From positions 1 through 64,000 of the forward strand of contig NZ_CABHYG010000009.1 of NCBI RefSeq assembly GCF_902170785.1: 64,000 bases of DNA, given 5' to 3'. This document shows positions 31,416 to 41,052 of this stretch, piece after piece (positions within the stretch are counted from its first letter, which is position 1; each line of letters opens with the position of its first letter). The DNA comes from Yersinia proxima. GTDB taxonomy: Bacteria; Pseudomonadota; Gammaproteobacteria; Enterobacterales; Enterobacteriaceae. Under the pieces are notes generated by a model. The model was not told the DNA's origin, did not search any database, and saw nothing but the letters and a program-made list of their open reading frames with translations. The position numbers and the translations under genes were made by a program.

Positions 31416-32849
31416 TTAGCGCGAGCGGTTATCCACACCACTGGTCAATTGAGTTATCAGCATAGCCAGAATTCGGATGGCTTTTTCACTTTGCTCCGAC
31501 CAGGCAAATGAAGCATTGAGGCGAAAACAGTGATCGAACTGATTGCCAGTGGTAAACATCCGTCCCGGCGCAATACTGACGCCCTGCGCCAATGCACGCC
31601 GGTATAATTCACTGGCATTAAATGGCGGTTCCAATTCCAGCCACAGGAAGTAGCCTCCAGATGGATGGCTGATTTTGACGTTCTTGGGAAAGTGCTCAAC
31701 CACCGCCTGGCGTAGTGCGTTTAGCCGCTGCTCCATAATACGGCGCAACCGGCGCAGGTGAGTATCGTACCCTCCTTGACTAAGGTAATCAGCAATAGCT
31801 AACTGAGTCGGAACACTGGCCGAAACGGTACTCATTAGTTGCAAATGTTGCACCCGCTGTGCATGTTCTCCCGCCGCCACCCAACCGACTCGAAATCCCG
31901 GAGCCAGACATTTTGAAAAAGAGGAGCAATGCAGAATTTGGCGGTGCTGATCGAGTGCTTTGGCCGGCAAGGGGCGCTCAGCACCGAAGTACAACTCACC
32001 ATAAACATCATCTTCAATTAACGAAATATTATTCTGTTGCAACAGCGCCACCAGCCGTTTTTTCTGAGGCCAGGACATGGTGCTACCAAGTGGATTCTGG
32101 AAGTGCGTCATCAGCCAACACGCCTTGATCGGATACTGGTTGATGACCTGTTCAAGAGCGTCAAGATCCATCCCATTTTGCGGGTGCGTGGTAATGGCAA
32201 TAGCTTTTAAGCGCAGGCGCTCTATGGCCTGTAACGCACCATAAAACGCTGGCGATTCAATAACAACCCAATCGCCAGGCTGCGTCACCGCCTGCAAACT
32301 CAGGCTAAGGGACTCCATCGCACCGGCGGTAATCACAATTTCTTCGGGTGAAACATTCATCCCACTGGCGGCATAACGCTGAGCAATATTACGGCGCAAA
32401 CTTTCATTACCCGGCGGCAAGTTTGTCACCGAGCTTTGCGGTGATATTTTACGCGCAACCCCCGCCAGAGCACGTGACAGGCGAGGTTGCAGCAATAAGC
32501 TCGGATCGGGGAATGCCGAGCCAAATGGCATGATGGCCGGATCTTTTCCCGCCTGTAATACATCAAAAATAAAAGTATTGATGTCTACTTGCTCGTCCAG
32601 ATGCAGTTTTTTCCCCCGCTGAGGTTGCGGCAACTGGGTTGGACGCGAAGCAACATAATATCCCGATTGCGGGCGTGCCACGATCCATCCCTGGCTTTCC
32701 AGTAACTGATAGGACTGCACCACGGTCATTAAACTTAAACCCGATTGCCTGCAACTTTCCCGCAGCGACGGCAGTTTGTCACCCGCTTGCCAGACCTTGG
32801 ATTGTATTTGCGCACGGATTTGTTGCGCTAACTGTTCATATCGCGTCAT
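31416..32849 (-). CDS. ydcR: MocR-type GntR/aminotransferase regulator, YdcR-like
   Basis: A 477-residue regulator with an N-terminal GntR winged helix (1-75; GDKLPSLRESCRQSGLSLMTVVQSYQLLESQGW) fused to a fold-type I aminotransferase domain. The PLP lysine is in HCSSFSKCLAPGFRVGW, and QNPLGSTMSWPQKKRL is typical. It is very similar in plan and wording to E. coli YdcR. The effector and targets are unknown here. It is transcribed away from cioA, with a 184-nt shared upstream region, so it could control its own gene or its neighbour. Confidence 0.85.
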   Translation of the reverse strand: MTRYEQLAQQIRAQIQSKVWQAGDKLPSLRESCRQSGLSLMTVVQSYQLLESQGWIVARPQSGYYVASRPTQLPQPQRGKKLHLDEQVDINTFIFDVLQAGKDPAIMPFGSAFPDPSLLLQPRLSRALAGVARKISPQSSVTNLPPGNESLRRNIAQRYAASGMNVSPEEIVITAGAMESLSLSLQAVTQPGDWVVIESPAFYGALQAIERLRLKAIAITTHPQNGMDLDALEQVINQYPIKACWLMTHFQNPLGSTMSWPQKKRLVALLQQNNISLIEDDVYGELYFGAERPLPAKALDQHRQILHCSSFSKCLAPGFRVGWVAAGEHAQRVQHLQLMSTVSASVPTQLAIADYLSQGGYDTHLRRLRRIMEQRLNALRQAVVEHFPKNVKISHPSGGYFLWLELEPPFNASELYRRALAQGVSIAPGRMFTTGNQFDHCFRLNASFAWSEQSEKAIRILAMLITQLTSGVDNRSR

Positions 32850-33033
32850 AAGCCAACTGTTATAGGTGATATTGAATTAATTGTCACTATTATAGCCACT
32901 TTAACTTATGGTTAACTAACTGCCAAGTTTACTCCGCGAAATAATTGCCCGTGGCGGTGTCACCCAATCGCCGCTGTGGCACGATTTCTTCTATAGTTTG
33001 ATGAGGCAGTACCATGTTTTTAGCGAGGTCGCT

Positions 33034-34482
33034 ATGTTTGGCTTAACCGCTCTCGAGTTGGCCAGAATCCAATTCGCTTTCACCATTTCGTTCCATATTA
33101 TCTTCCCGGCCATCACTATAGGTCTTGCCAGTTTTCTGGCGGTACTCGAAGGTTTATGGCTAAAAACCAAAAATGAAGATTACCGCGACCTCTACCATTT
33201 CTGGTCAAAAATCTTTGCCGTCAACTTTGGTATGGGCGTGGTATCCGGCCTGGTTATGGCCTACCAATTTGGTACCAACTGGAGCTTTTTCTCTGAATTT
33301 GCTGGCAGCATCACTGGCCCGCTGCTGACTTATGAAGTCTTGACCGCCTTCTTCCTCGAAGCCGGTTTCTTGGGTGTGATGCTATTTGGCTGGAATCGTG
33401 TTGGCCCCGGCTTGCACTTCTTTGCCACCTGCATGGTGGCATTGGGAACACTCATGTCAACCTTCTGGATTCTGGCCTCTAATAGCTGGATGCAGACACC
33501 ACAAGGTTTTGAAGTCATTAATGGGCAAGTGGTGCCAGTTGACTGGCTAAAAGTGATCTTTAACCCCTCATTCCCCTATCGCCTGTTGCACATGTCAACC
33601 GCCGCTTTCCTGGCCTCAGCCTTCTTTGTCGGCGCCTCTGCCGCCTGGCATTTACTGCGTAAACGCGATACTCCGGCGATGCGAAAAATGCTGTCGATGG
33701 CGATGTGGATGGCATTGATTGTCGCCCCTCTTCAGGCAGTTATTGGCGATGCCCACGGCCTGAATACGCTGGAACATCAGCCAGCTAAAATTGCGGCCAT
33801 TGAGGGCCACTGGGAAAATAAACCGGGCGAACCCACACCGCTGATTCTGTTTGGCTGGCCAGATATGAAGCAAGAAAAAACCCGTTTCGCACTGGAGATC
33901 CCCTATTTAGGCAGCCTTATCCTGACTCACAGCCTGGATAAGCAGATCCCAGCACTGAAATCTTTTCCACCCGAAGATCGCCCTAACTCAACCATCGTGT
34001 TTTGGTCTTTCCGCATTATGGTCGGATTAGGCATGTTGATGATTTTGGCCGGTTTTTGGAGTTTATGGCTGCGTTGGCGTGGCGGTTTGTATCAGTCTCG
34101 TCCCTTCCTTTATTTTGTGTTGTGGATGGGGCCATCAGGGTTGATTGCCATTCTGGCGGGGTGGTTTACCACCGAAGTGGGTCGCCAGCCGTGGATTGTC
34201 TATGGCTTGCAACGCACCAGTGACGCAGTGTCGTCCCACGGTGAAATGCATATGAGCATCAGCTTGCTGATATTTATCCTGGTGTATGGCTCAGTCTTTG
34301 GTGTGGGTTACGCCTATATGATGCGGCTTATCCGCAAAGGGCCAATCGCCCATGAAGGTCGCCAACAAGATAGCGGCGGGCCCGGCCAACACGCAACACC
34401 TGCCAGACCACTGTCGGCAGTCAGCGACGCCAATGCTGATAGCGGCGTCTTGACCACTGACAATAACCAAAACAGGAGCTAA
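33034..34482 (+). CDS. cioA: Cyanide-insensitive-type bd quinol oxidase, subunit I
   Basis: Subunit I carries the hemes of a bd-type terminal oxidase that reduces oxygen to water using quinol. The 482-residue membrane protein begins MFGLTALELARIQFAFTISFH with the axial His, keeps WKL-type helices, RLLHMSTAAFL, and the conserved TTEVGRQPW motif. The segment between the central helices is short compared with E. coli CydA, the short Q-loop form usual in CIO enzymes. The ATG at 33034 follows GAGGTCGCT; the reading frame is open farther upstream to 32998 without a ribosome site. The partner cioB starts 2 nt later. Confidence 0.88.
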   Translation: MFGLTALELARIQFAFTISFHIIFPAITIGLASFLAVLEGLWLKTKNEDYRDLYHFWSKIFAVNFGMGVVSGLVMAYQFGTNWSFFSEFAGSITGPLLTYEVLTAFFLEAGFLGVMLFGWNRVGPGLHFFATCMVALGTLMSTFWILASNSWMQTPQGFEVINGQVVPVDWLKVIFNPSFPYRLLHMSTAAFLASAFFVGASAAWHLLRKRDTPAMRKMLSMAMWMALIVAPLQAVIGDAHGLNTLEHQPAKIAAIEGHWENKPGEPTPLILFGWPDMKQEKTRFALEIPYLGSLILTHSLDKQIPALKSFPPEDRPNSTIVFWSFRIMVGLGMLMILAGFWSLWLRWRGGLYQSRPFLYFVLWMGPSGLIAILAGWFTTEVGRQPWIVYGLQRTSDAVSSHGEMHMSISLLIFILVYGSVFGVGYAYMMRLIRKGPIAHEGRQQDSGGPGQHATPARPLSAVSDANADSGVLTTDNNQNRS

Positions 34483-34484
34483 CT

Positions 34485-35492
34485 ATGGGTATCGATCTTC
34501 CACTGATTTGGTTTGTCATCATTGTATTCAGCACCATGATGTACGTGGTGATGGATGGTTTTGATTTAGGCATTGGCATCCTGTTTCCACTGGTAAAAAA
34601 TAGCCGTGACCGGGACTTGATGATGAATAGTGTCGCCCCAGTCTGGGATGGCAACGAAACCTGGCTGGTACTTGGGGGCGCGGCTTTACTGGGGGCGTTC
34701 CCGCTGGCTTACGCGGTGATTCTTGATGCGCTGGCTATTCCGCTGACTTTAATGCTGCTGGGGCTGATTTTCCGCGGTGTCGCGTTCGAATTCCGCTTTA
34801 AAGCCACGCCGGAGAAACAGCATATCTGGGATAAAGCCTTTATTGGCGGTTCGCTGATTGCCACCTTTACTCAGGGAATGGTAGTTGGTGCTTTTATTCA
34901 CGGATTCCCAGTCACCGGTCGCAGTTACAGTGGTGGGCCATTTGACTGGTTTACCCCCTTTGCACTGTTTTGTGGCTTAGGGCTGGTCATTGCCTATGCC
35001 CTGCTTGGCTGTACCTGGCTCATCATGAAAACTGACGGCCATGTGCAGCAAGTGATGCATAAACTGGCGCGCCCACTCACCCTGATGATGTTGCTCATTA
35101 TTGCCATTATTAGCATTTGGACACCACTGACTCACCCACAGATTGCTGCACGCTGGTTTAGCCTGCCCAATTTGTTCTGGTTCCTACCGGTGCCTATATT
35201 GGTGCTCTTCGCCAGTTGGGCATTACTGCGCGCAGTCAAGCATGGCGGGCATTATGCCCCCTTCCTGTTGACCCTGTTGTTAGTGTTTTTGGGCTACAGC
35301 GGCTTGGGTATCAGTATTTGGCCTTATCTTATTCCGCCATCAATTACCTTATGGCAGGCCGCAGCTCCTCCGCAAAGTTTGGGATTCATGCTGGTCGGCG
35401 CACTCTTTATTATTCCGATCATTCTGGTTTATACCTTCTGGAGCTACTACGTATTCCGAGGGAAAATCAATCACGAACAGGGTTATCACTGA
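34485..35492 (+). CDS. cioB: bd quinol oxidase, subunit II
   Basis: A 335-residue CydB/CioB-family integral membrane subunit. It opens MGIDLPLIWFVIIVFSTMMYVVMDGFDLGIGIL and has the conserved GNETWLVLGGAALLGAFPLAYA region in a hydrophobic protein. It starts 2 nt after cioA, with AGGAG in the end of cioA, and touches the DUF2474 gene directly. Together these form a three-gene oxidase unit. Confidence 0.92.
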   Translation: MGIDLPLIWFVIIVFSTMMYVVMDGFDLGIGILFPLVKNSRDRDLMMNSVAPVWDGNETWLVLGGAALLGAFPLAYAVILDALAIPLTLMLLGLIFRGVAFEFRFKATPEKQHIWDKAFIGGSLIATFTQGMVVGAFIHGFPVTGRSYSGGPFDWFTPFALFCGLGLVIAYALLGCTWLIMKTDGHVQQVMHKLARPLTLMMLLIIAIISIWTPLTHPQIAARWFSLPNLFWFLPVPILVLFASWALLRAVKHGGHYAPFLLTLLLVFLGYSGLGISIWPYLIPPSITLWQAAAPPQSLGFMLVGALFIIPIILVYTFWSYYVFRGKINHEQGYH

Positions 35493-35660
35493 ATGATGAA
35501 ATCACCATCACCATCCCAACCACTTGAACCAGTAAAATCTCCTTGGTGGAAGAGAGTCGGTTGGATGTTACTTATCTGGTGCGGCAGTGTGCTGGCTTTA
35601 TTGGCAGTTTCTATGCTGTTCCGTATGATGATGACAGCCGCCGGCATGAAATCCCACTAG
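35493..35660 (+). CDS. DUF2474 small membrane protein of the oxidase operon
   Basis: A 55-residue protein starting immediately after the cioB stop. It begins MMKSPSPSQP, then SPWWKRVGWMLLIWCGSV and a single membrane helix, ending AGMKSH. A short W-rich one-helix protein in this position is the DUF2474 family, the CIO counterpart of CydX/CydH-type small subunits. A role in assembly or stability of the oxidase is inferred from position and size. Confidence 0.82.
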   Translation: MMKSPSPSQPLEPVKSPWWKRVGWMLLIWCGSVLALLAVSMLFRMMMTAAGMKSH

Positions 35661-35725
35661 CGCTCACATTGCGGGATGAACAACGGCAAGGTTGCCAGCT
35701 TATTAAATGACAGGGATCCCGCTTT

Positions 35726-37507
35726 ATGAAACGTTACCTAATTCCATTAGTTAATCAGATTGCTTTGCTGATGATGCTACTGGGTATGTTGGGGTTGGCT
35801 GGCATGACGATTTCGTCATGGATGGCTCAAAGTATTCAAGGTAACGCACATGCCATCAATAAAGCGGGATCTTTGCGAATGCAAAGTTACCGGCTGCTTT
35901 CCATGGTGCCGTTAGATAAAGGGGAACTGCCCTATTTAGCGGCATTGGAACAAGACAAAACCAGCGGTGATTTGCAACACGCCCTCCAGCGGGAGGGGTT
36001 AACCAATCAATACCAACAAATCGAACGTTACTGGCAAACCACCTTAAAACCACAACTGCTACAAGCTAAGCAGCCCGATGATGTTGCCACCAGTGTGGCC
36101 GATTTTGTCCACCAGCTTGATGCATTGGTATTAGCCATTGACCATAAAACCGAGCAGCGTTTACAGCTGGTGATGATGATTCAGTTGGTATTCATTGTGT
36201 TGACTCTGGGGTTGATGCTCGCCACCATTTATTACCTTCGCCGCCGTTTATTGCGCCCATGGCTGCAATTGCTCTCGATGGCGAATGCGATTGGACGCGG
36301 TGATTTCAGCAAGCGCTTTACTCTACCTCATCAGCGAGACGAGATGGGGATGTTGGGCACAGCGCTAAATAGAATGTCACAAGAACTGTCAGTGATATAC
36401 AGTGATCTGGAGCAGAGAGTTACGCAAAAAACGGCTGATTTACAGCAGAAAAACCAGGTGCTGGCGTTTCTTTATCATAGCAGCCGCCAATTGCATACAC
36501 GTCAACCATTAAGTGAACGTTTGGTGCCGGTCATCGAACAGTTGCAAACACTGACACCGCTGGAAAATGTACAAATCTGTTTATACGAGAATCACCTCTA
36601 TCGCTCACAACTGGCTGATAATTTAGATGGTGAATATTTACCGCCGCAAAATCGCCCAACACAATTAACTATTAGCGGGTCATTCATTGCCGTGAACCCG
36701 CCGACAGCGCGGGAATCACTGAGTTGGAGTTTAAGCGACAAGCTGGGTCAATATGGTTTATTACTGGCAAAGCTCCCATCAGAAACGCCACTTAATTCCG
36801 ATCAACAACAACTGGTAAATATGTTGGTCGAGCAATTGACCAGCACATTGGCGCTGGAAAGCCAGGCGAGACATCAGCAGCAACTCTTGTTGATGGAGGA
36901 GCGTTCAGCCATTGCGCGCGAACTGCATGACTCCATCGCGCAATCACTTTCCTGTCTGAAAATACAAATTAGTTGTTTGCAGATGCAAGTTCCGGATTTG
37001 CCCGAACCCAGTAAGCTATTGATACAGCAGATGCGTGATGAACTTAATATCGCCTACCGCCAACTGCGGGAGTTGCTGACCACATTCCGTTTGAAACTCA
37101 ATGAAGCAACATTGCAAGCCGCACTCCAAAACTTAGTCAATGAATTCAGCGAGCGCGCCAACTTACCCATTACTCTCGATTTCAATTTACCGTCAGACTT
37201 TGTTCCTAACCATCAAGCCATTCATATGGTAAACATTGCCCGTGAGGCATTGAACAATATCTATAAGCACGCTCATGCCACTGAAGCCGTGGTGAAAGTC
37301 ACGGCTGAGCAAGGCGATGTCGTTATGTCTATCATTGATAATGGTTGTGGGATTGGTCAAACCAATAAACGGCCAAACCATTATGGCCTGATGATTATGC
37401 AAGACCGAGCCGCTAGCCTGAATGGGCAGTGTGATATTCATCAACGAGACGTCGGCGGGACAGAGGTACAGGTGCGATTTACGCCAGACAATAATGACCT
37501 TGTCTGA
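35726..37507 (+). CDS. narX: NarX-like nitrate/nitrite sensor histidine kinase
   Basis: A 593-residue inner-membrane sensor. The first membrane helix is at about 10-35, followed by the periplasmic nitrate-binding P-box HAINKAGSLRMQSYRLLSMVPL. The second helix is near 145-170, then a HAMP domain, central module, dimerisation domain with the phospho-acceptor His in ARELHDSIAQSLS, and an ATPase domain (DNGCGIG, HYGLMIM). The N-terminal wording is nearer NarX than NarQ. The cysteine cluster of the E. coli NarX central module is missing. No narL or narP gene is adjacent: the next gene is cbl on the other strand. Confidence 0.85.
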   Translation: MKRYLIPLVNQIALLMMLLGMLGLAGMTISSWMAQSIQGNAHAINKAGSLRMQSYRLLSMVPLDKGELPYLAALEQDKTSGDLQHALQREGLTNQYQQIERYWQTTLKPQLLQAKQPDDVATSVADFVHQLDALVLAIDHKTEQRLQLVMMIQLVFIVLTLGLMLATIYYLRRRLLRPWLQLLSMANAIGRGDFSKRFTLPHQRDEMGMLGTALNRMSQELSVIYSDLEQRVTQKTADLQQKNQVLAFLYHSSRQLHTRQPLSERLVPVIEQLQTLTPLENVQICLYENHLYRSQLADNLDGEYLPPQNRPTQLTISGSFIAVNPPTARESLSWSLSDKLGQYGLLLAKLPSETPLNSDQQQLVNMLVEQLTSTLALESQARHQQQLLLMEERSAIARELHDSIAQSLSCLKIQISCLQMQVPDLPEPSKLLIQQMRDELNIAYRQLRELLTTFRLKLNEATLQAALQNLVNEFSERANLPITLDFNLPSDFVPNHQAIHMVNIAREALNNIYKHAHATEAVVKVTAEQGDVVMSIIDNGCGIGQTNKRPNHYGLMIMQDRAASLNGQCDIHQRDVGGTEVQVRFTPDNNDLV

Positions 37508-37539
37508 CGATGTGGCCTAATCACCGCCTGACATACGAA

Positions 37540-38496
37540 CTAAATCTGGTAATCAATCACAACTTCGTCTGGCGCTTCTGCCAACACTTTCTCTTTAATA
37601 TCATGCAGAGAAAGTGTTGGATTACAGAGTTGGATAAAAAACCAAATAAAGTTACGTTGTAACTGCCCCCGTTTTAATCCTAACCACACGGTATTCGCGT
37701 CAAAAAGATGCTCTGCGTTAATTCGTACCAACCCCTTATCACGATGCGCTTCGTAGGACATATCCGCCAAGATACCCACGCCCATGCCCAGCTCCACATA
37801 AGTTTTGATCACATCAGAATCTTGTGCGCTAAGGGCAATATCGGGGGTTAAACCGGCATTTTTGAAGGCATTGTCCAACCGTGATCGGCCGGTGATCCCC
37901 TGTCGATAAGTAATTAATGGTAAGGTACTCAGGGTTTCCAGCGTGATGTTCGGCTCTTGTGTTAATGGGTGATTTTCGGGCACCACAATCGCGTGATGCC
38001 AACGGTAATAAGGAAACGCCGCGACAGACTCATCACTCATCAACACTTCAGTGGCAATCCCGATATCAGCCTCACCGGATTGGAGCATCGCCGCAATTTC
38101 TTGTGGATTTCCCTGGCTAATAACCAGTTTGACCTGTGGATACAGCAGACGAAACTCTTTGATTACCCGCGGTAAACTGTAACGGGCTTGAGTATGCGTG
38201 GTCGCAATATGCAACTGACCGCTATCATTGTTGCTAAAAACATCAGCCAGGCGGCGAATTTGATTGGCATCATTTAACATGCGTTCCGCGACTGTCAGTA
38301 ACTCTTTGCCCGGCTCCGTCATTCCCAACAGGCGTTTTCCACGCCGAATAAATATCTCAATACCCAATTCTTCTTCTAACTCGCGAATATGCCGACTCAC
38401 ACCCGACTGCGAGGTAAATAATGTATTTGCCACTTCAGTCAGATTGTAATTACAACGGGCCGATTCCCGAATAATTTTAAGCTGTTGGAAATTCAT
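37540..38496 (-). CDS. cbl: LysR-type regulator Cbl (CysB-like)
   Basis: A 318-residue LysR regulator very close to E. coli Cbl, which controls genes for using organosulfur compounds during sulfate starvation. The HTH is in YNLTEVANTLFTSQSGVSRHIRELEEELG. The sulfate/APS-binding fold shows ATTHTQARYSLP, ITYRQGITGRSRLD and LSAQDSDVIKTYVELGMGVGIL, and the end is VIDYQI. Cbl is distinguished from CysB by sequence wording; CysB is the main alternative. It is convergent with narX and divergent from the MFS gene. Confidence 0.88.
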   Translation of the reverse strand: MNFQQLKIIRESARCNYNLTEVANTLFTSQSGVSRHIRELEEELGIEIFIRRGKRLLGMTEPGKELLTVAERMLNDANQIRRLADVFSNNDSGQLHIATTHTQARYSLPRVIKEFRLLYPQVKLVISQGNPQEIAAMLQSGEADIGIATEVLMSDESVAAFPYYRWHHAIVVPENHPLTQEPNITLETLSTLPLITYRQGITGRSRLDNAFKNAGLTPDIALSAQDSDVIKTYVELGMGVGILADMSYEAHRDKGLVRINAEHLFDANTVWLGLKRGQLQRNFIWFFIQLCNPTLSLHDIKEKVLAEAPDEVVIDYQI

Positions 38497-38862
38497 ACTT
38501 TGCCCCTTTCATTCTGATTGATCTACAGAATCGCGGGGATAATAGCGACAAACAAATACAAAAAAACCGTTGTTTATGCTTTTTTGTACTAAGCAAAGTG
38601 AATGGCTTATACAGAAAGTTGGATATAACCGAAAGATTGAAAAATAGGCTTAATTATCAAAAAAATAAAAATTTGTAGAAAATGGCCAGCTTCACGCAAA
38701 TTAATACACAAAAATAAAATCAGCTATATTAAATAACTTTTTAATATAGCACTTTGCTGTTAGACGCTCTTTTGGAGCAGTGCTAGAATCGGCCGATAAA
38801 TTTACCTGCACAGACTATTCTTCAGTCTCTTCATGCCCGTTGAGCCGGTTCAGGAGTTATTC
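38497..38862. other. Divergent control region between cbl and the MFS gene
   Basis: A 366-nt AT-rich gap with no gene. A nested inverted repeat sits at 38747-38785: TAGCACT and AGTGCTA outside, GCTC and GAGC inside. It lies 77 nt before the MFS start and could be an operator or a 5' leader hairpin. Confidence 0.5.
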
Positions 38863-40029
38863 ATGCCGTTGGCTATTATCGCGCTGACCATTGCTACCTT
38901 TGGCATTGGTACCAGCGAGTTTGTCATTATGGGACTATTACCAGAAGTCGCTCATGATCTCGGGGTCAGTATCCCTAAAACCGGAATGTTAGTATCAGTT
39001 TATGCCATGGGAGTGGTGATTGGTGCTCCATTGTTGGCTATTGCAACAGCACGAGTACCGCGAAAATCAACCCTGTTGGGTTTAATTGTTTTATTTATTC
39101 TCGGCAATATTCTTTGTGCTTTGGCTGAAACTTATAACTTGCTGATGGCAGCGCGTATTATTGCGGCGTTGTGTCATGGCACATTCTTTGGGTTAGCTTC
39201 TGTGGTCGCCACTGATTTAGTTCAACCCAATCGCCGTGCGCGTGCAATTGCATTAGTGTTTATGGGGGTCACGCTGGCAAATGTGCTGGGTGTGCCATTG
39301 GGCACGGCCATTGGGCAGGCTTTCGGCTGGCGTGCCGCATTCTGGGGCGTCAGCGCCATTGGTATTGGCGCCATCATCGCCGTGATCGCCTGGTTACCTA
39401 GCAATATTCCGATGAAGAAAATTAGCCCAAAATTAGAGTTCAAAACGTTGATGCAGAAAAAAGTGCAAACCGCTTTACTGCTATCAGTATTAACCAATAC
39501 CAGTTTGTTTACCGTTTTCACCTATATTGCCCCTCTGCTGCGCGAGGTTACCCGTGTTTCTGAACATGGTGTCACAATTGTCTTATTGATCCTCGGCGTT
39601 GGATTATCCATTGGTAGTGTGCTGGGTGGCCGGTTAGGTGATAAAAATCTGGTCGGTTCAATGACACGTCTAATAACCATTTTGATAGGTATTCTGCTGG
39701 CATTGCATTACACCATTGGTTTTTACTTACCGGCAGTTCTGACCTTGTTTATCTGGAGTATAGTGGCTTTTGCTCTTTGCCCGATGTTACAGCTATTGGT
39801 GGTGGATCAAGCCCGAGATGCTCCTAATCTGGCATCAACCTTTAATCAGAGTGCTTTCAATTTAGGCAATGCGTTGGGAGCCTGGCTCGGTGGCACATTG
39901 CTGGCATTTGGCTTGCACTTACAGCAACTCCCTCTTGCCGCCATGGCAGTGATGATTGTTGCTCTGGTGACCATGTTGCGACTACGCATGCATTTTCGCC
40001 GTGTGGCTATCGTGCAGCCTATCAGCTAA
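38863..40029 (+). CDS. MFS drug-type efflux transporter, YdhP/AraJ-like
   Basis: A 388-residue major facilitator of the DHA1 family with 12 predicted helices. It begins MPLAIIALTIATFGIGTSEFVIMGLLPEVA and has the motif NLGNALGAWLGG near the end, both typical of YdhP, AraJ and SotB-type exporters. The substrate cannot be told. The ATG at 38863 has AGGAG seven bases upstream; an earlier ATG at 38833 lacks one. Confidence 0.85.
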   Translation: MPLAIIALTIATFGIGTSEFVIMGLLPEVAHDLGVSIPKTGMLVSVYAMGVVIGAPLLAIATARVPRKSTLLGLIVLFILGNILCALAETYNLLMAARIIAALCHGTFFGLASVVATDLVQPNRRARAIALVFMGVTLANVLGVPLGTAIGQAFGWRAAFWGVSAIGIGAIIAVIAWLPSNIPMKKISPKLEFKTLMQKKVQTALLLSVLTNTSLFTVFTYIAPLLREVTRVSEHGVTIVLLILGVGLSIGSVLGGRLGDKNLVGSMTRLITILIGILLALHYTIGFYLPAVLTLFIWSIVAFALCPMLQLLVVDQARDAPNLASTFNQSAFNLGNALGAWLGGTLLAFGLHLQQLPLAAMAVMIVALVTMLRLRMHFRRVAIVQPIS

Positions 40030-40105
40030 TTCTTCGGTAAATCACATTGTTGCTCCACTCCGGTGGGGCAACTCACTCTTTTCATTTTCCTTACATTCCA
40101 TTCAT

Positions 40106-40124
40106 GCAAATAATTATCATTAAC
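40106..40124 (+). promoter_or_regulatory. Fur-box-like site upstream of the siderophore-interacting protein gene
   Basis: GCAAATAATTATCATTAAC, read as its reverse complement, matches the 19-base Fur consensus at 15 positions. It lies about 90 nt before the GTG start. Iron repression of the downstream flavoreductase is expected. Confidence 0.6.
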
Positions 40125-40215
40125 ATTGGTTGGTGGTATAATTTATGCCTTGATAAGCCGCATCCATGCTGCTGATGAACAAGAATAAAACGCCATAAGA
40201 TAAGAAGGATAAACT

Positions 40216-41052
40216 GTGACCACAGAAGCAACCGCAGCAAAACCCAAATACCGTCCAACCCCTCCACGCCTGGTGCAAGTCAAAAAGGTGGTAGACACTT
40301 CCCCACACCTACGCCGAATCACTTTCTACAGCCCAACGTTACACAATTACCCGGCAGATTGTGCCGGTGCGCATTTAAAAGTCTTCCTGCCATTAGCACA
40401 CCAAACACAGCCGGAACTGCCAGTGCTTGGTGAGAAAGGCCCGCAATGGCCAGCAGCAGAAGTACGCCCGATTGTTCGAACCTACTCTGTTCGGGCCGTC
40501 AGACCTGAGCTTTGTGAGATAGATATTGAATTTGCGCTTCATGATCACAGCGGTCCTGCGGTTAATTTTGCCCGTAACGCTAAATCAGGTGACTGGATAG
40601 GCATTACCAATCCCGGCGGCCCTGAAACCATGCTGCCAGCGGCTGAATACAGCTATCTGGTTGGTGACCCTTCTTCATTACCTGCCATTGCGGCACTGTT
40701 AGAAACATTACCCTCCGATGCGCAGGGTCATGTCATTATTCGTGTCGATACCCCACAGGATGTGCTCAATCTGGTGAAACCAGCAGGTGTTGAACTGAGT
40801 TGGGTCATTGGTGGTACTGAAAAAACCGATGAAGTTATCACCCAATTCTGCGCACTCGAACTGCCGATGGAGGAAGCTACATTTTGGCTGGCCGGTGAAG
40901 ATAGAATGGTGGTGCAGTTGCGCCGTTATCTCCGTCGTGAGAAAGGCTGCGAGCGCCAACAACTCTATGCTGTCCCCTATTGGCGTGAAGGCCTCAATGA
41001 GGAGGACTATCATCACCAACGTCATGAAGTCATGGACAATATTGACAACTAG
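40216..41052 (+). CDS. Siderophore-interacting protein (NAD(P)H-dependent ferric-siderophore reductase family)
   Basis: A 278-residue SIP/ViuB/YqjH-type flavoprotein that would reduce Fe(III)-siderophores in the cytoplasm to free Fe(II). The FAD-binding domain contains IVRTYSVRAVRP (RxYSxR motif). The NAD(P)-binding SIP domain contains YLVGDPSSLPAIAALLETLP and FWLAGEDRMV, and it ends near YWREGLNEEDYHHQR. The GTG at 40216 follows AAGGAT. A Fur-like site precedes it. No siderophore synthesis or transport genes lie beside it. Confidence 0.9.
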   Translation: MTTEATAAKPKYRPTPPRLVQVKKVVDTSPHLRRITFYSPTLHNYPADCAGAHLKVFLPLAHQTQPELPVLGEKGPQWPAAEVRPIVRTYSVRAVRPELCEIDIEFALHDHSGPAVNFARNAKSGDWIGITNPGGPETMLPAAEYSYLVGDPSSLPAIAALLETLPSDAQGHVIIRVDTPQDVLNLVKPAGVELSWVIGGTEKTDEVITQFCALELPMEEATFWLAGEDRMVVQLRRYLRREKGCERQQLYAVPYWREGLNEEDYHHQRHEVMDNIDN

